In this document: one piece after another, positions 32,280 to 40,921 of the stretch
Position numbering within the stretch: the first letter of the stretch is position 1
Layout of the letters: each line of letters opens with the position of its first letter
Assembly: GCF_009909155.2 (NCBI RefSeq)
Contig: NZ_JAAAPM020000009.1
Location: 1 to 64,000, forward strand
Direction: 5' to 3'
Length of the DNA stretch: 64,000 nt
Origin: Flavobacterium undicola
GTDB lineage: Bacteria > Bacteroidota > Bacteroidia > Flavobacteriales > Flavobacteriaceae
Notes under the pieces: model-generated
What the model was told of the DNA's origin: nothing
Databases searched by the model: none
Seen by the model: only the letters and a program-made list of their open reading frames with translations
Position numbers and translations under genes: made by a program

Positions 32280-33961
32280 TGATGCACAAAAATTTTCCTT
32301 TCAGTGCCATTTATGGACAAGACGATTTTAAGTTGGCTTTACTTTTATGCATGATCGATCCATCGCTGGGTGGCGTTTTAGCTCTTGGTGACAAAGGAAC
32401 GGGAAAAACCACAACAGTTCGGGCGCTCCAAAGCCTGATGAAGAATATCGAGACCGATTTTCCGTTTGTCAATTTGCCTATAGGAGCTACCGAAGATCGG
32501 GTTTTAGGATCCATTCACTTGGAAACTTTAATCAACGAAAAGAAACTGGAAGTCCAAAAAGGATTGTTATCCAAAGCGCATCATGGTATTTTATACATCG
32601 ATGAAATCAATCTGTTGAATGATTACCTGATGGATATTTTACTCGACGCATCTTCAAGTGGAGGTTACTTTCTGGAACGAGATACGATTTCGCAATGGCT
32701 CGACAGCCGATTTTGTTTGGTAGGAACCATGAATCCTGAAGAAGGCGATTTACGTCCACAGTTACTGGATCGTTTTGGATTGAGTGTCACCATAAAAACT
32801 CCAATGAACAAGAAAACCCGAATGGAAATTGTAAATCGCCGATTGAATTTTGATATGGAGCCAAATGCTTTTTGTCTTCGATTTGAAAATGATGAAAAGA
32901 AGTTGTCTAAAATGATTGCGTCAGCAAAAGAGCAACTTTCCGGTATTTCCATTTCGGAAGAAATTAAGGAAAGTATTGCCGACAAATGCATTTCACACCA
33001 AGTAGAAGGCCTGCGAGCCGATATTTTACTGATGAAAACAAGCCGTGCTTATGCTGCTTTAGACAATTGTACCGAAGTAACACCAATGCACTTAGAAAAA
33101 GTAGCTCCTTTGGTCTTGAACCATCGGGCAAAACATTTTCCAAAAAGCAATGACAATGGCAATGAAAATGAAAATGGGAATAGCAATGGGAATGAGAATC
33201 AAAATGAAAATGAAAATATAGGAAATAGCGGGTTGAGTGACTATTTACTACAAACTACAGCAACAGAGCAGTTTTTAAAAATACAAACACCAAAGATTGA
33301 ATCGAAGAAAGGCTTTTTATTCAAAAATGAGTCACAACCAAAAAACAGTAAGCATTCTTTTGGAACTCTCACAACTGGAATCGATGTTTTGTCCTCGGTA
33401 AAAGAATATCTGACAACCCAAAAGTTTACCGTTCATTATAAAAAAGCCGTTTCCCAATCAAAAATTCACTTAGTTTTCCTGATTGATTCGAGTAGTTCCA
33501 TGGTGCAAAACCAGCAAATTTCTTTTATAAAAGGATTGATTTCGGAAACCCTTCTTAAATTTAAAAACAAAAAAATACTACTTTCGGCTGTGGCACTTCA
33601 AAACGGTACGGCAACCGTTATTTTGAAGCTGACGCAAAATATAGAAAATTTTATATCAGAAATACAACAGTTGCGTTCTGGTGGAAAAACAAATTTAAAA
33701 GCTGGTTTGTCCTTAGTACACCAACTTTTAAAATCTAAAACGCCACAGGAAGAAACGGTTTTATATGTCTTGACTGATGGCAAAATAAATCAGGGAGAAA
33801 CCGAAAATCCTTTTGCGGAAGCGGTTTCCTACTTTAAAACCTATCTGAGAATATCCAAAAACACGACAATAATAGATACCGAAAAAGGTTTTGTGAAATT
33901 AGCTTTAGCCAAAAAATTAGCTGCTGAAATAAATGTAAACTACCGAGTTATTACTTATTAA
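32279..33961 (+). CDS. ChlI/ChlD-like ATPase subunit of a cobalt (magnesium-type) chelatase
   Basis: A 560-residue protein uniting an AAA+ domain and a von Willebrand A domain, like fused BchI-BchD. Walker A is GDKGTGKT (37-44), Walker B GILYIDEINLL. The MIDAS DxSxS is D403/S405/S407 in LIDSSSSM. An Asn/Glu/Gly low-complexity linker (about residues 290-317) separates the domains; chelatase D subunits often carry an acidic or proline-rich linker here. It should power CobN, the large subunit encoded nearby on the other strand. Magnesium chelation is unlikely since no bacteriochlorophyll genes are present. Confidence 0.88.
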   Translation: MMHKNFPFSAIYGQDDFKLALLLCMIDPSLGGVLALGDKGTGKTTTVRALQSLMKNIETDFPFVNLPIGATEDRVLGSIHLETLINEKKLEVQKGLLSKAHHGILYIDEINLLNDYLMDILLDASSSGGYFLERDTISQWLDSRFCLVGTMNPEEGDLRPQLLDRFGLSVTIKTPMNKKTRMEIVNRRLNFDMEPNAFCLRFENDEKKLSKMIASAKEQLSGISISEEIKESIADKCISHQVEGLRADILLMKTSRAYAALDNCTEVTPMHLEKVAPLVLNHRAKHFPKSNDNGNENENGNSNGNENQNENENIGNSGLSDYLLQTTATEQFLKIQTPKIESKKGFLFKNESQPKNSKHSFGTLTTGIDVLSSVKEYLTTQKFTVHYKKAVSQSKIHLVFLIDSSSSMVQNQQISFIKGLISETLLKFKNKKILLSAVALQNGTATVILKLTQNIENFISEIQQLRSGGKTNLKAGLSLVHQLLKSKTPQEETVLYVLTDGKINQGETENPFAEAVSYFKTYLRISKNTTIIDTEKGFVKLALAKKLAAEINVNYRVITY

Positions 33962-33972
33962 AATCAAAAAAA

Positions 33973-34557
33973 ATGAAAATATATACCAAAAAAGGAGATA
34001 CAGGAAAAACGGGATTATTTGGCGGAAGCCGAGTTTATAAAGATGATGTCCGTGTCAATTGCTACGGCACATTAGACGAAGTTAATTCGACCATTGGTTT
34101 GTTGCGTGCCAAGTTAGGGACAGAACACGAATGGCAACAAAACCTGCATAAAATTCAGAAAGATATGATGGATATGATGTCGCATTTGGCACGACCATCA
34201 AACTGTAAAAAGGTAAATCCAAACCCGAAACCTGAAGATGGGGCGGAATTTTGCGAAGCTTGGATAGACGAACTGGAAGCTGCCATGACTACCAAATCAG
34301 ATTATTTTTTACTTCCGGGAGGCAATGAAATCTCGGCTTTATGTCATGTCGTGCGTACACAAATGCGTCGAGGCGAGCGCTTATTGGTGAGTTTGATGAA
34401 AGAAGATGAAGTCGATGACTACATTCCTGCCTACATCAACAGAATGTCTGATTTATTCTTTATTTTAGGCCGTGCCGAAATGGATAAAGCAGGTGTAGCC
34501 GAAGAAAAATGGCAATTATTTTTGTATAAAAGAAAAAAACAACCAGAGAATCAGTAG
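33973..34557 (+). CDS. pduO: Cob(I)yrinic acid a,c-diamide adenosyltransferase, PduO type
   Basis: ATP:cob(I)alamin adenosyltransferase of 194 residues attaching the 5'-deoxyadenosyl group to cobalt. The start YTKKGDTGKTGLFGGSRVYKDD and the segment YGTLDEVNSTIGLLRAK are PduO hallmarks. VRTQMRRGERLLV and INRMSDLFFILGR later hold the active-site Arg residues. It is the last gene of the rightward cobalamin run; cobN follows convergently. Confidence 0.94.
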   Translation: MKIYTKKGDTGKTGLFGGSRVYKDDVRVNCYGTLDEVNSTIGLLRAKLGTEHEWQQNLHKIQKDMMDMMSHLARPSNCKKVNPNPKPEDGAEFCEAWIDELEAAMTTKSDYFLLPGGNEISALCHVVRTQMRRGERLLVSLMKEDEVDDYIPAYINRMSDLFFILGRAEMDKAGVAEEKWQLFLYKRKKQPENQ

Positions 34558-34565
34558 GCAGTTTT

Positions 34566-34725
34566 AAGTGGTCAGTGTTCAGTTTTTTAGTAATCAGTGA
34601 TCGGTTTGGGGTTTATATCAAAAAAATATTTGAAAACTGATTTCCAAATATAGGAAACCTTTCAGAATTCAAAACTCTGAAAGGGTTGAAAATCTGAATA
34701 CTAAAAAACTGACCACTGAACACTT
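34566..34725. repeat. Nested inverted repeat between convergent pduO and cobN
   Basis: Outer arms of 27 nt (34566-34592 and 34699-34725) match at 25 of 27 positions and contain CAGTTTTTTAGTA. Within them is a degenerate AACCTTTCAG / CTGAAAGGGTT palindrome (34656-34687), the second repeat family. The right arm touches the cobN stop codon. It may act as a bidirectional terminator, but no long T-tract follows the outer stem. Confidence 0.75.
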
Positions 34726-37700
34726 TACTCTGAGTCAATCAACAATTGCTGCAATCTCTCAACCGTTTCAGGTTTTGGTTCTTTCCACATGCCACGTTGA
34801 ATAGCTTCCAGCATTCGTTCGGACATGTCTTTTAATGCCCACGGATTTACTTTTTCAATAAATTCCTTGTTTTCGGGTTTAAACAAATATTCTTCTGTGA
34901 TGCCTTCGTACATAAAATCGTCAATCAGATCAGTGGTTGCATCATAGGCAAAAAGATAGTCCATAGTAGCTGCCATTTCAAAGGCTCCTTTGTAACCATG
35001 CCTTTTTACTCCCTCAATCCATTTTGGATTTACCACACGGGAGCGATAAACTTTGAGCAATTCTTCTTTTAACGTTTTTACTTTCGGATTATCAGGTCGG
35101 GAATGATCTCCAAAATAAACTTTGGGCTGCGTGCCACTTACGGTTTGTACAGCATTGGTCAAACCACCCTGAAACTGATAATAATCATCAGAATCCAGAA
35201 TATCGTGTTCCCTATTGTCTTGGTTATGCATCACAATTTGAATATCGGATAACCGTTGTTCAAAAACTTCATGAGCCGACTCCCCTATCCTATCGCTGCC
35301 ATAGGCGTAGCCACTCCATTGCATATATACGCGTGCCAAATCTTCTTTGGTTTGCCAATTTTTCTCGTCAATTACAGCTTGAAGTCCTGCTCCATACGCT
35401 CCCGGCTTCGAACCAAAAACACGAAATAAGGCTCTTTTATGCGCCTTGTCCTCGTTAATTCCTTTGGCTTTCCAATCGCCTTTTTCTTTTAGAAAACGTT
35501 TCCTGATGGGATTATCTTCCGGATCTTCTTCCAATTGTGCCAAACGCTCTACCACCTTATTAAACAGCGAAATTACATCTGGAAAAGCATCCCTAAAGAA
35601 ACCCGAAATACGCAACATCACATCAACCCGTGGACGTTTGAGCATGAGCATGGAGATAATTTCAAAATCAGTCACTCTCCGATTAGCGCCTTCCCAAACG
35701 GGTTTTACGCCCATCAAAGCAAAGGCCTGAGCAATGTCATCGCCACCTGTTCGCATAGTAGACGTTCCCCAAACCGAGAGTCCAACAGTCTCAGGGTATT
35801 CCCCGTTTTCTTGTAAATAACGTTCTATAATCAGGTTTGCACTTTTTACACCTAATGCATAAGCGGTTGGCGTGGGAATAGTACGTACATCTACCGAATA
35901 AAAATTCCTGCCTGTGGGCAACACATCCAAACGACCACGTGTAGGAGCACCAGAGCTTCCCGAGGAAACATATTTCCCGTTCAACCCTGCCATTAAATTA
36001 GTAATTTCGTCTGTGGTTTGCTGTACTTTTGGGTAAGTGTCTTTTGCAATAAAATTAAGAACGGCATCAAAATTTAGATAACCCGTTTCTTTTCTATCTA
36101 ATAAAAATTGGGATAAATAGACTCTCGAAATCAATTCGAGCTGTTCGACAGCATCGCCAATCGTTCTACAATAAACCTGTTGGATTTTTTTCTCAAAAGG
36201 AGTGGAATAATCACATTGCAATGGATTAAAATCCAGTTCCAAATCAAGTGCCAATGCATGTGTAATTCCTTTTATTGCTCCCGATGGAACACGGTGCAAG
36301 GCAATGAGTAAATCAAGTAATTGATCATTTTCTGGCGCCTGTCCAAAAATATGTAAGCCGTCCCGAATTTGTGCTTCTTTCAAATCACACAAATAACCGT
36401 CTAATTTCACTAATAATTCGTCAATATCCTCTACCGAAGCCCTCAAATCAGTATCTAAATGAGCTTCCTGAACCAAAGCTTTGATTTGCTTTTTTAATAA
36501 TGTGGCTCTTTTTATATCCAACGTAAAAGCCTCGTAATATTCGTCTATCAGATGCTCCAATTGTGTCAAAATACCATAATTTTCGGCACGGGTCATCGGT
36601 GGAATCAGATGATCCAAAATCACAGCCTGATTGCGACGCTTGGCTTGGGTACCTTCTCCCGGGTCGTTTACAATAAAGGGATAAAAATGCGGAATGGCCT
36701 CCATCAATAACCTCGGATAACAACTTTCTTTGCTCAACGCAACACTTTTTCCCGGTAACCATTCTAAGTTTCCATGCTTGCCTACGTGAACAACGGCATC
36801 GGCTTGAAAAACATGATTAACCCAAAAATAATAGGCCAAATAATTGAAAGTTGGCGGTAAATCCGGGGAATGATAAATTGCTTTTTCGTCTTGATTGTAC
36901 CCTCGAGAAGGCTGAATACTCACGAAAACAGTTCCCAATAAAAAACCTGCAATAGCAAATTTTCCATCGCTATAAAATGGAGAATCTTCGGGCTTTCCCC
37001 ATTGATTTTCCAGTTGCTCCCTCAGATTTGACGAAATGTTATTATATTGCTCATAAAACTCATTAAGCAATAATGAAACCTGAAAAGGACGAAACTGGGT
37101 AGTATCAACATCATTGGTAATATAATGAGTGACCAATTCTATCAATTCCTGGCTCGAATTGGGTATAAAATTCCCTAAATCATATCCATTCTCTTTGAGA
37201 GCCTTGATGATATTGACCATGCTTTCCGGAGTGTCAAGCCCAACGCCATTGGCCAAACGGCTGTCTTTATTAGGATAATTAGGCATTATCAAAGCAATAC
37301 ATTTTTCTGAATTCTTTTTGGTTTGCAATCGATGCCAGCGCACTGCAAAATCCACCACAAAATCGACTCCTTCTTGGTGTGTCTCGTATTTTAAAATATC
37401 CGAATCGGTTATGGCATCTTTGCCCAAAGCCACTTTGAAAGATACTGCGGTGGTAATAATGCGCCCGTCCAATTCGGGTAGCGCAATATTGATGGCAACA
37501 TCGGTAGGAGTTAATCCGAATAAATTATCCTGCCAAATGGCTTTGGTACACGAAGCAAAAATAGCCTGAATAACAGGAATATTGAGTTTATAAAAAATAA
37601 AATCGGACTCGTTCTCCGTTAATGCTTTTATCGAAAAACTAGTCGTATTGATGATTGTACTCAATTGACGGTTGTTACCTTTGGTCAGTAAGTCATACAA

Positions 37701-38600
37701 CTCATCGGCTGTGTTTTTGTCCCGAAGATTATTGACAAAAGCCATAATCGGGCGCGTCTTTTTCTCTTGTAATTGTTCACAGATAGCATAAACAGGTTCT
37801 AAATTATCTGCCAAATAATGCGATTGATATACCAAAACCACGGTATCGAATTCCTTATGATAAGCCTGTTCCTTGGTCAAAATTCCGTTTTCCAAATCGC
37901 ATAAAAACAAATCAGGTATGCGTTGCGGGGCATTATAGGTCAATTCTTTTTTATCAAAAAAATGATTCAATATGAAACGCAATGCTTCTGTTAAATTTTG
38001 TTTTCCGCCTGCGCAAAAGTATTTCCAAACCAAGTCCGAAACCGATAAATCGACTGTTGAAAGATTCATCAACTCTACATCTGGTGCATCATAACCCGGC
38101 AAAAAAAGTACTGGAATGTTTTTTTGCCTGCACTCTAATTCAATCGATTCAACCAGATAAGGGTAATAACTAATCCCGCCCAATAGCCTGCAAATAACAA
38201 GCTTTGCTTCACCAATTACTTCTTCAACATATTTATCAATGGTTAATTCCTGCTTTAAATAGGTAAGATTGGCCATTCTTAAAGACGGCGCTTCGACTAC
38301 GCACCCTTCGACTTCGCTCAGGAGTGCTCCGCTCAGCGACCGGAATTCTTCGACTTCGCTCAGTGGTACTCTGCTCAGCGACTGGAAATCGGTTTTCACA
38401 TCAACTTCTTCTCTTGTTTCTCCGTTCACTGAGCCCTGTCGAAGTGAGCCTTGTCGAAATGCCGCATATGCTTTATTTAGCGAATGGATTTCGGTATCGG
38501 CAGCCGACAGAAAAATAATATCGCCTTTGGACTGCTCGATATGAAAAACGCCGTCCTCATTAGGATTCCAGCCTCCGGGAATGGTAGGTATTAAGTGCAT
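34725..38600 (-). CDS. cobN: Cobaltochelatase subunit CobN
   Basis: Large cytoplasmic subunit of 1291 residues that inserts cobalt into hydrogenobyrinic acid a,c-diamide or a related ring in the late-cobalt pathway. Motifs HVGKHGNLEWLPGKSVALSKE, NDPGEGTQAKRRNQAVILDHLIPPMTRA and VWGTSTMRTGGDDIAQA are typical. Residues ~47-104 are not conserved-looking and are encoded by a cluster of palindromic repeats, with a 14-residue tandem duplication (SLSRVPLSEVEEFR / SLSGALLSEVEGCV). The frame is intact. It is convergent with pduO and follows cobW, separated by a strong terminator. Confidence 0.94.
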   Translation of the reverse strand: MHLIPTIPGGWNPNEDGVFHIEQSKGDIIFLSAADTEIHSLNKAYAAFRQGSLRQGSVNGETREEVDVKTDFQSLSRVPLSEVEEFRSLSGALLSEVEGCVVEAPSLRMANLTYLKQELTIDKYVEEVIGEAKLVICRLLGGISYYPYLVESIELECRQKNIPVLFLPGYDAPDVELMNLSTVDLSVSDLVWKYFCAGGKQNLTEALRFILNHFFDKKELTYNAPQRIPDLFLCDLENGILTKEQAYHKEFDTVVLVYQSHYLADNLEPVYAICEQLQEKKTRPIMAFVNNLRDKNTADELYDLLTKGNNRQLSTIINTTSFSIKALTENESDFIFYKLNIPVIQAIFASCTKAIWQDNLFGLTPTDVAINIALPELDGRIITTAVSFKVALGKDAITDSDILKYETHQEGVDFVVDFAVRWHRLQTKKNSEKCIALIMPNYPNKDSRLANGVGLDTPESMVNIIKALKENGYDLGNFIPNSSQELIELVTHYITNDVDTTQFRPFQVSLLLNEFYEQYNNISSNLREQLENQWGKPEDSPFYSDGKFAIAGFLLGTVFVSIQPSRGYNQDEKAIYHSPDLPPTFNYLAYYFWVNHVFQADAVVHVGKHGNLEWLPGKSVALSKESCYPRLLMEAIPHFYPFIVNDPGEGTQAKRRNQAVILDHLIPPMTRAENYGILTQLEHLIDEYYEAFTLDIKRATLLKKQIKALVQEAHLDTDLRASVEDIDELLVKLDGYLCDLKEAQIRDGLHIFGQAPENDQLLDLLIALHRVPSGAIKGITHALALDLELDFNPLQCDYSTPFEKKIQQVYCRTIGDAVEQLELISRVYLSQFLLDRKETGYLNFDAVLNFIAKDTYPKVQQTTDEITNLMAGLNGKYVSSGSSGAPTRGRLDVLPTGRNFYSVDVRTIPTPTAYALGVKSANLIIERYLQENGEYPETVGLSVWGTSTMRTGGDDIAQAFALMGVKPVWEGANRRVTDFEIISMLMLKRPRVDVMLRISGFFRDAFPDVISLFNKVVERLAQLEEDPEDNPIRKRFLKEKGDWKAKGINEDKAHKRALFRVFGSKPGAYGAGLQAVIDEKNWQTKEDLARVYMQWSGYAYGSDRIGESAHEVFEQRLSDIQIVMHNQDNREHDILDSDDYYQFQGGLTNAVQTVSGTQPKVYFGDHSRPDNPKVKTLKEELLKVYRSRVVNPKWIEGVKRHGYKGAFEMAATMDYLFAYDATTDLIDDFMYEGITEEYLFKPENKEFIEKVNPWALKDMSERMLEAIQRGMWKEPKPETVERLQQLLIDSE
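38290..38460. repeat. In-frame repeat cluster inside cobN
   Basis: CTTCGACTTCGCTCAG occurs at 38306-38321 and 38348-38363, a period of 42 bp, each followed by a GCTCAGCGAC partner. Further fragments CTTCGACTACGC (38291-38302), GAGCCCTGTCGAAG and GAGCCTTGTCGAAA (38431-38459) flank them. All are read through without a stop. Confidence 0.9.
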
Positions 38601-38617
38601 TTGTACTATTCTAATTT

Positions 38618-38656
38618 TAAAAAAAATGGATAATCAACAACTGTCGATTATCCATT
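38618..38656 (-). terminator. Terminator between cobW and cobN
   Basis: On the minus strand ATGGATAATC and GATTATCCAT (38626-38635 and 38646-38655) form a perfect 10-bp stem followed by T6 or more. It should end cobW transcription before cobN. Confidence 0.75.
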
Positions 38657-38664
38657 CAAATATA
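38657..38664 (-). promoter_or_regulatory. Candidate -7 element for cobN
   Basis: TATATTTG on the minus strand fits TAnnTTTG. It would start cobN transcription near 38650, inside the cobW terminator stem. No clear -33 TTG was found. Confidence 0.35.
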
Positions 38665-38678
38665 CCTTCTATTTGCTT

Positions 38679-39716
38679 TTAATTCAATCTTTCGTTGATA
38701 ATTTGTTGCAAGTTTTTATGTTCTAATTCGTCTCCAATAATGACTAAACTTGTTTTTCGGGTTTCATTATCTTTCCATTTACGGTCAAAATAACTTTCAA
38801 AACGGGTCGATACTCCTTGTAGTACCATACGCATCGCTTTTTCAGGAACATTTATAAATCCTTTTATTCGATAAATCTCGTGTTCTTCGATAATTTGTTT
38901 TAAAGTTGCAACTAATGTTTCTGGAGTATGAACCGCAGTAATTTCGACAACTACAGAATCAATATGATCGTCATGTTCGTGCTCATGACCATTGGCATGA
39001 TCCTCTTCATGGTGCGAATGACGGCTTGCCAAATCGTTTTCGGCTTGAGCTCCGATTCCCAGCAAAATATCAGCGGCAATAGTACCTTTATTAGCACTTA
39101 CTATTTTTACATTCGACCTGATTTTATCAGCGATAATAGCTTGTACCTCTTCAAATTGTGTTGGATCTAGTAAATCTTTTTTGGTCATTACAATCAAATC
39201 AGCGCAAGACAATTGGTCTTCAAACAATTCTTCAATTGGCGTTTCATGATCTAAGGATTCATCAGCCTGACGTTGTGCTTCAACTCTGGCACGGTCACAG
39301 ATTTCACCAGTTGCCTGACCCACCGCGTCAACTACGGTAATCACTGCATCTACAGTGATTTGCGGTTTTAATTCCGGCCAGTTAAAAGCGTGCAATAACG
39401 GTTTTGGCAACGCAAGCCCCGAAGTTTCAATGATGATATGATCAATAGTATCTTTGCGTTCCATCAATTGCAACATAATAGGCAAAAACTCGTCCTGTAC
39501 CGTACAACAAACACAGCCATTACTCAACTCCATGATGTCTTCTTCATTGGTACAACAGGATTTTAGCAATTCGCCATCGATGCCCATTTCGCCAAACTCG
39601 TTTACAATAACAGCCAATCGTTTACCATTGTTGTTTTCTAATAAATTACGAATAATTGTGGTTTTCCCAGATCCAAGGAAACCGGTTATAATAGTTACTG
39701 GAATTTTAGATGTCAT
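38679..39716 (-). CDS. cobW: CobW-type G3E GTPase / metallochaperone
   Basis: G3E-family GTPase of 345 residues. Walker A is GFLGSGKT (12-19). The metal-binding CxCC motif is in NGCVCCTVQ, and the nucleotide-specificity motif is TKKD. A histidine-rich loop at about residues 230-255 (with HSHHEEDH and HEHEHDDH) is typical of zinc or cobalt chaperones of this family. CobW members in B12 loci are thought to deliver cobalt to CobN. The position upstream of cobN supports that, though other G3E members handle zinc. Confidence 0.9.
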   Translation of the reverse strand: MTSKIPVTIITGFLGSGKTTIIRNLLENNNGKRLAVIVNEFGEMGIDGELLKSCCTNEEDIMELSNGCVCCTVQDEFLPIMLQLMERKDTIDHIIIETSGLALPKPLLHAFNWPELKPQITVDAVITVVDAVGQATGEICDRARVEAQRQADESLDHETPIEELFEDQLSCADLIVMTKKDLLDPTQFEEVQAIIADKIRSNVKIVSANKGTIAADILLGIGAQAENDLASRHSHHEEDHANGHEHEHDDHIDSVVVEITAVHTPETLVATLKQIIEEHEIYRIKGFINVPEKAMRMVLQGVSTRFESYFDRKWKDNETRKTSLVIIGDELEHKNLQQIINERLN

Positions 39717-39936
39717 AGCTGTTTTAAAGTATTATTTATTAATGGTTAAAAATAGTCTATCCATCAGAAAACTTCCAAATAATTTAAGCTTTATTATTTA
39801 CAGATTTGTTAAATTAAGAAAACATAAATAGTAAGCTGTTACAGCTTAAGCGTTTTCGAGTTTAAAAAAACATTAAGGTAAATTTAAATTATTTGATTTT
39901 TACTATACAAACATTTTATTTATTTAAAAAAACATT

Positions 39937-39944
39937 TAGTTTTG
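39937..39944 (+). promoter_or_regulatory. -7 element for the cytochrome-YceI-DUF5777 genes
   Basis: TAGTTTTG fits TAnnTTTG and lies 29 bp before the ATG at 39974. A good -33 TTG was not seen. Confidence 0.4.
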
Positions 39945-39973
39945 CCTAAAAATAAATTTACTGTAATATAAAA

Positions 39974-40339
39974 ATGAATACGAATTATCCTATACCCTTT
40001 CTACTGCTACTATTTTTGGCTTCTTGCTCAAAAGAAGGTGATTATATTGATGATAGAAAAGTATTTGCATCTCCTGAAATTACAACAGAAAATGTAAGCT
40101 ATCAAAATTATGTTAAACCTCTTTTAACAAAAAACTGCGCCACCTGTCATGGCGTTAACGGCTCTGCTGAAGTATGGTGGTTAAACTCTCATAATTATGA
40201 AAATGCTGTTAGATATGCTAATCCAATAGCAGCCACAATTATTAATGGCACAATGCCTCCTCCTCCAAAATTTCCTTTTACCCAACGCGACCGCGATTTA
40301 ATAGCTGCATGGATTGCAAAGGGAATGCCTGAAAATTAA
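39974..40339 (+). CDS. Cytochrome c-like lipoprotein
   Basis: Small envelope protein of 121 residues. A lipoprotein signal ends at C18 (LLFLASC). The single haem c site is C55-A-T-C58-H59, and the Met in NGTMPPPPKF (about residue 95) is a candidate distal ligand. It probably carries electrons at the periplasmic face. It heads a three-gene set with YceI and a DUF5777 protein, separated by 27 bp from the former. Confidence 0.85.
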   Translation: MNTNYPIPFLLLLFLASCSKEGDYIDDRKVFASPEITTENVSYQNYVKPLLTKNCATCHGVNGSAEVWWLNSHNYENAVRYANPIAATIINGTMPPPPKFPFTQRDRDLIAAWIAKGMPEN

Positions 40340-40366
40340 TCAATTACTTATTTTAATATCTACACA

Positions 40367-40921
40367 ATGACATCAAAATTATTTTTCGTTGCACTGGCAG
40401 CGTTGTCTTTTACTTCTATGTTTTCACAAGACATTTTTACCACTTCAAACGCAAAAGTGAGTTTCTATTCTAAAACTCCCATGCAAGATATAGACGCAAC
40501 CAGCAGCAAAGTAGCTACTGTTTTAAATAAAGCGACTAAACAAGTCTATTTTAAAATTCAAAATACCACTTTTCAGTTTAGAGAAAAATTAATGCAAGAG
40601 CATTTCAATGAAAACTATATGGAAAGTGACAAATTTCCGGTATCTGATTTTAATGGTAAAATTTTAGAAGATATTGATTTTACAAAAACAGGAAATCAGA
40701 AGGTAACCATCGTGGGAATATTAAATATACACGGAAAAAAGAAAGAATATAAAATAGCAGGAACATTATCGAATAATGAAAACGGCTTGGTTTTAACTTC
40801 CGATTTTAAAATTAAACTGGCTGATCATGGCGTGGAAGTTCCAACAGTGGTATTTGCAAAAATTGCAGAACAATTAGATATCAAAATTACAGCAAATTAT
40901 AAGCCTTACAAAAAAGTATAA
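40367..40921 (+). CDS. YceI family periplasmic protein
   Basis: A 184-residue secreted protein with a signal peptide (residues 1-~20, ending MFSQ). The YceI lipocalin-like barrel follows. YceI proteins bind isoprenoid or other amphiphilic lipids, but the ligand here is unknown. The stop overlaps the start of the next gene by one base, so the two are probably translated together. Confidence 0.85.
   Translation: MTSKLFFVALAALSFTSMFSQDIFTTSNAKVSFYSKTPMQDIDATSSKVATVLNKATKQVYFKIQNTTFQFREKLMQEHFNENYMESDKFPVSDFNGKILEDIDFTKTGNQKVTIVGILNIHGKKKEYKIAGTLSNNENGLVLTSDFKIKLADHGVEVPTVVFAKIAEQLDIKITANYKPYKKV

Noticed and set aside
35446..35816. Plus-strand frames inside cobN
   Set aside because: They are antisense shadows of a well-supported gene with no domain features.
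39717..39973. Second B12 riboswitch upstream of cobW
   Set aside because: None of the cobalamin aptamer core motifs is present on either strand of this spacer.
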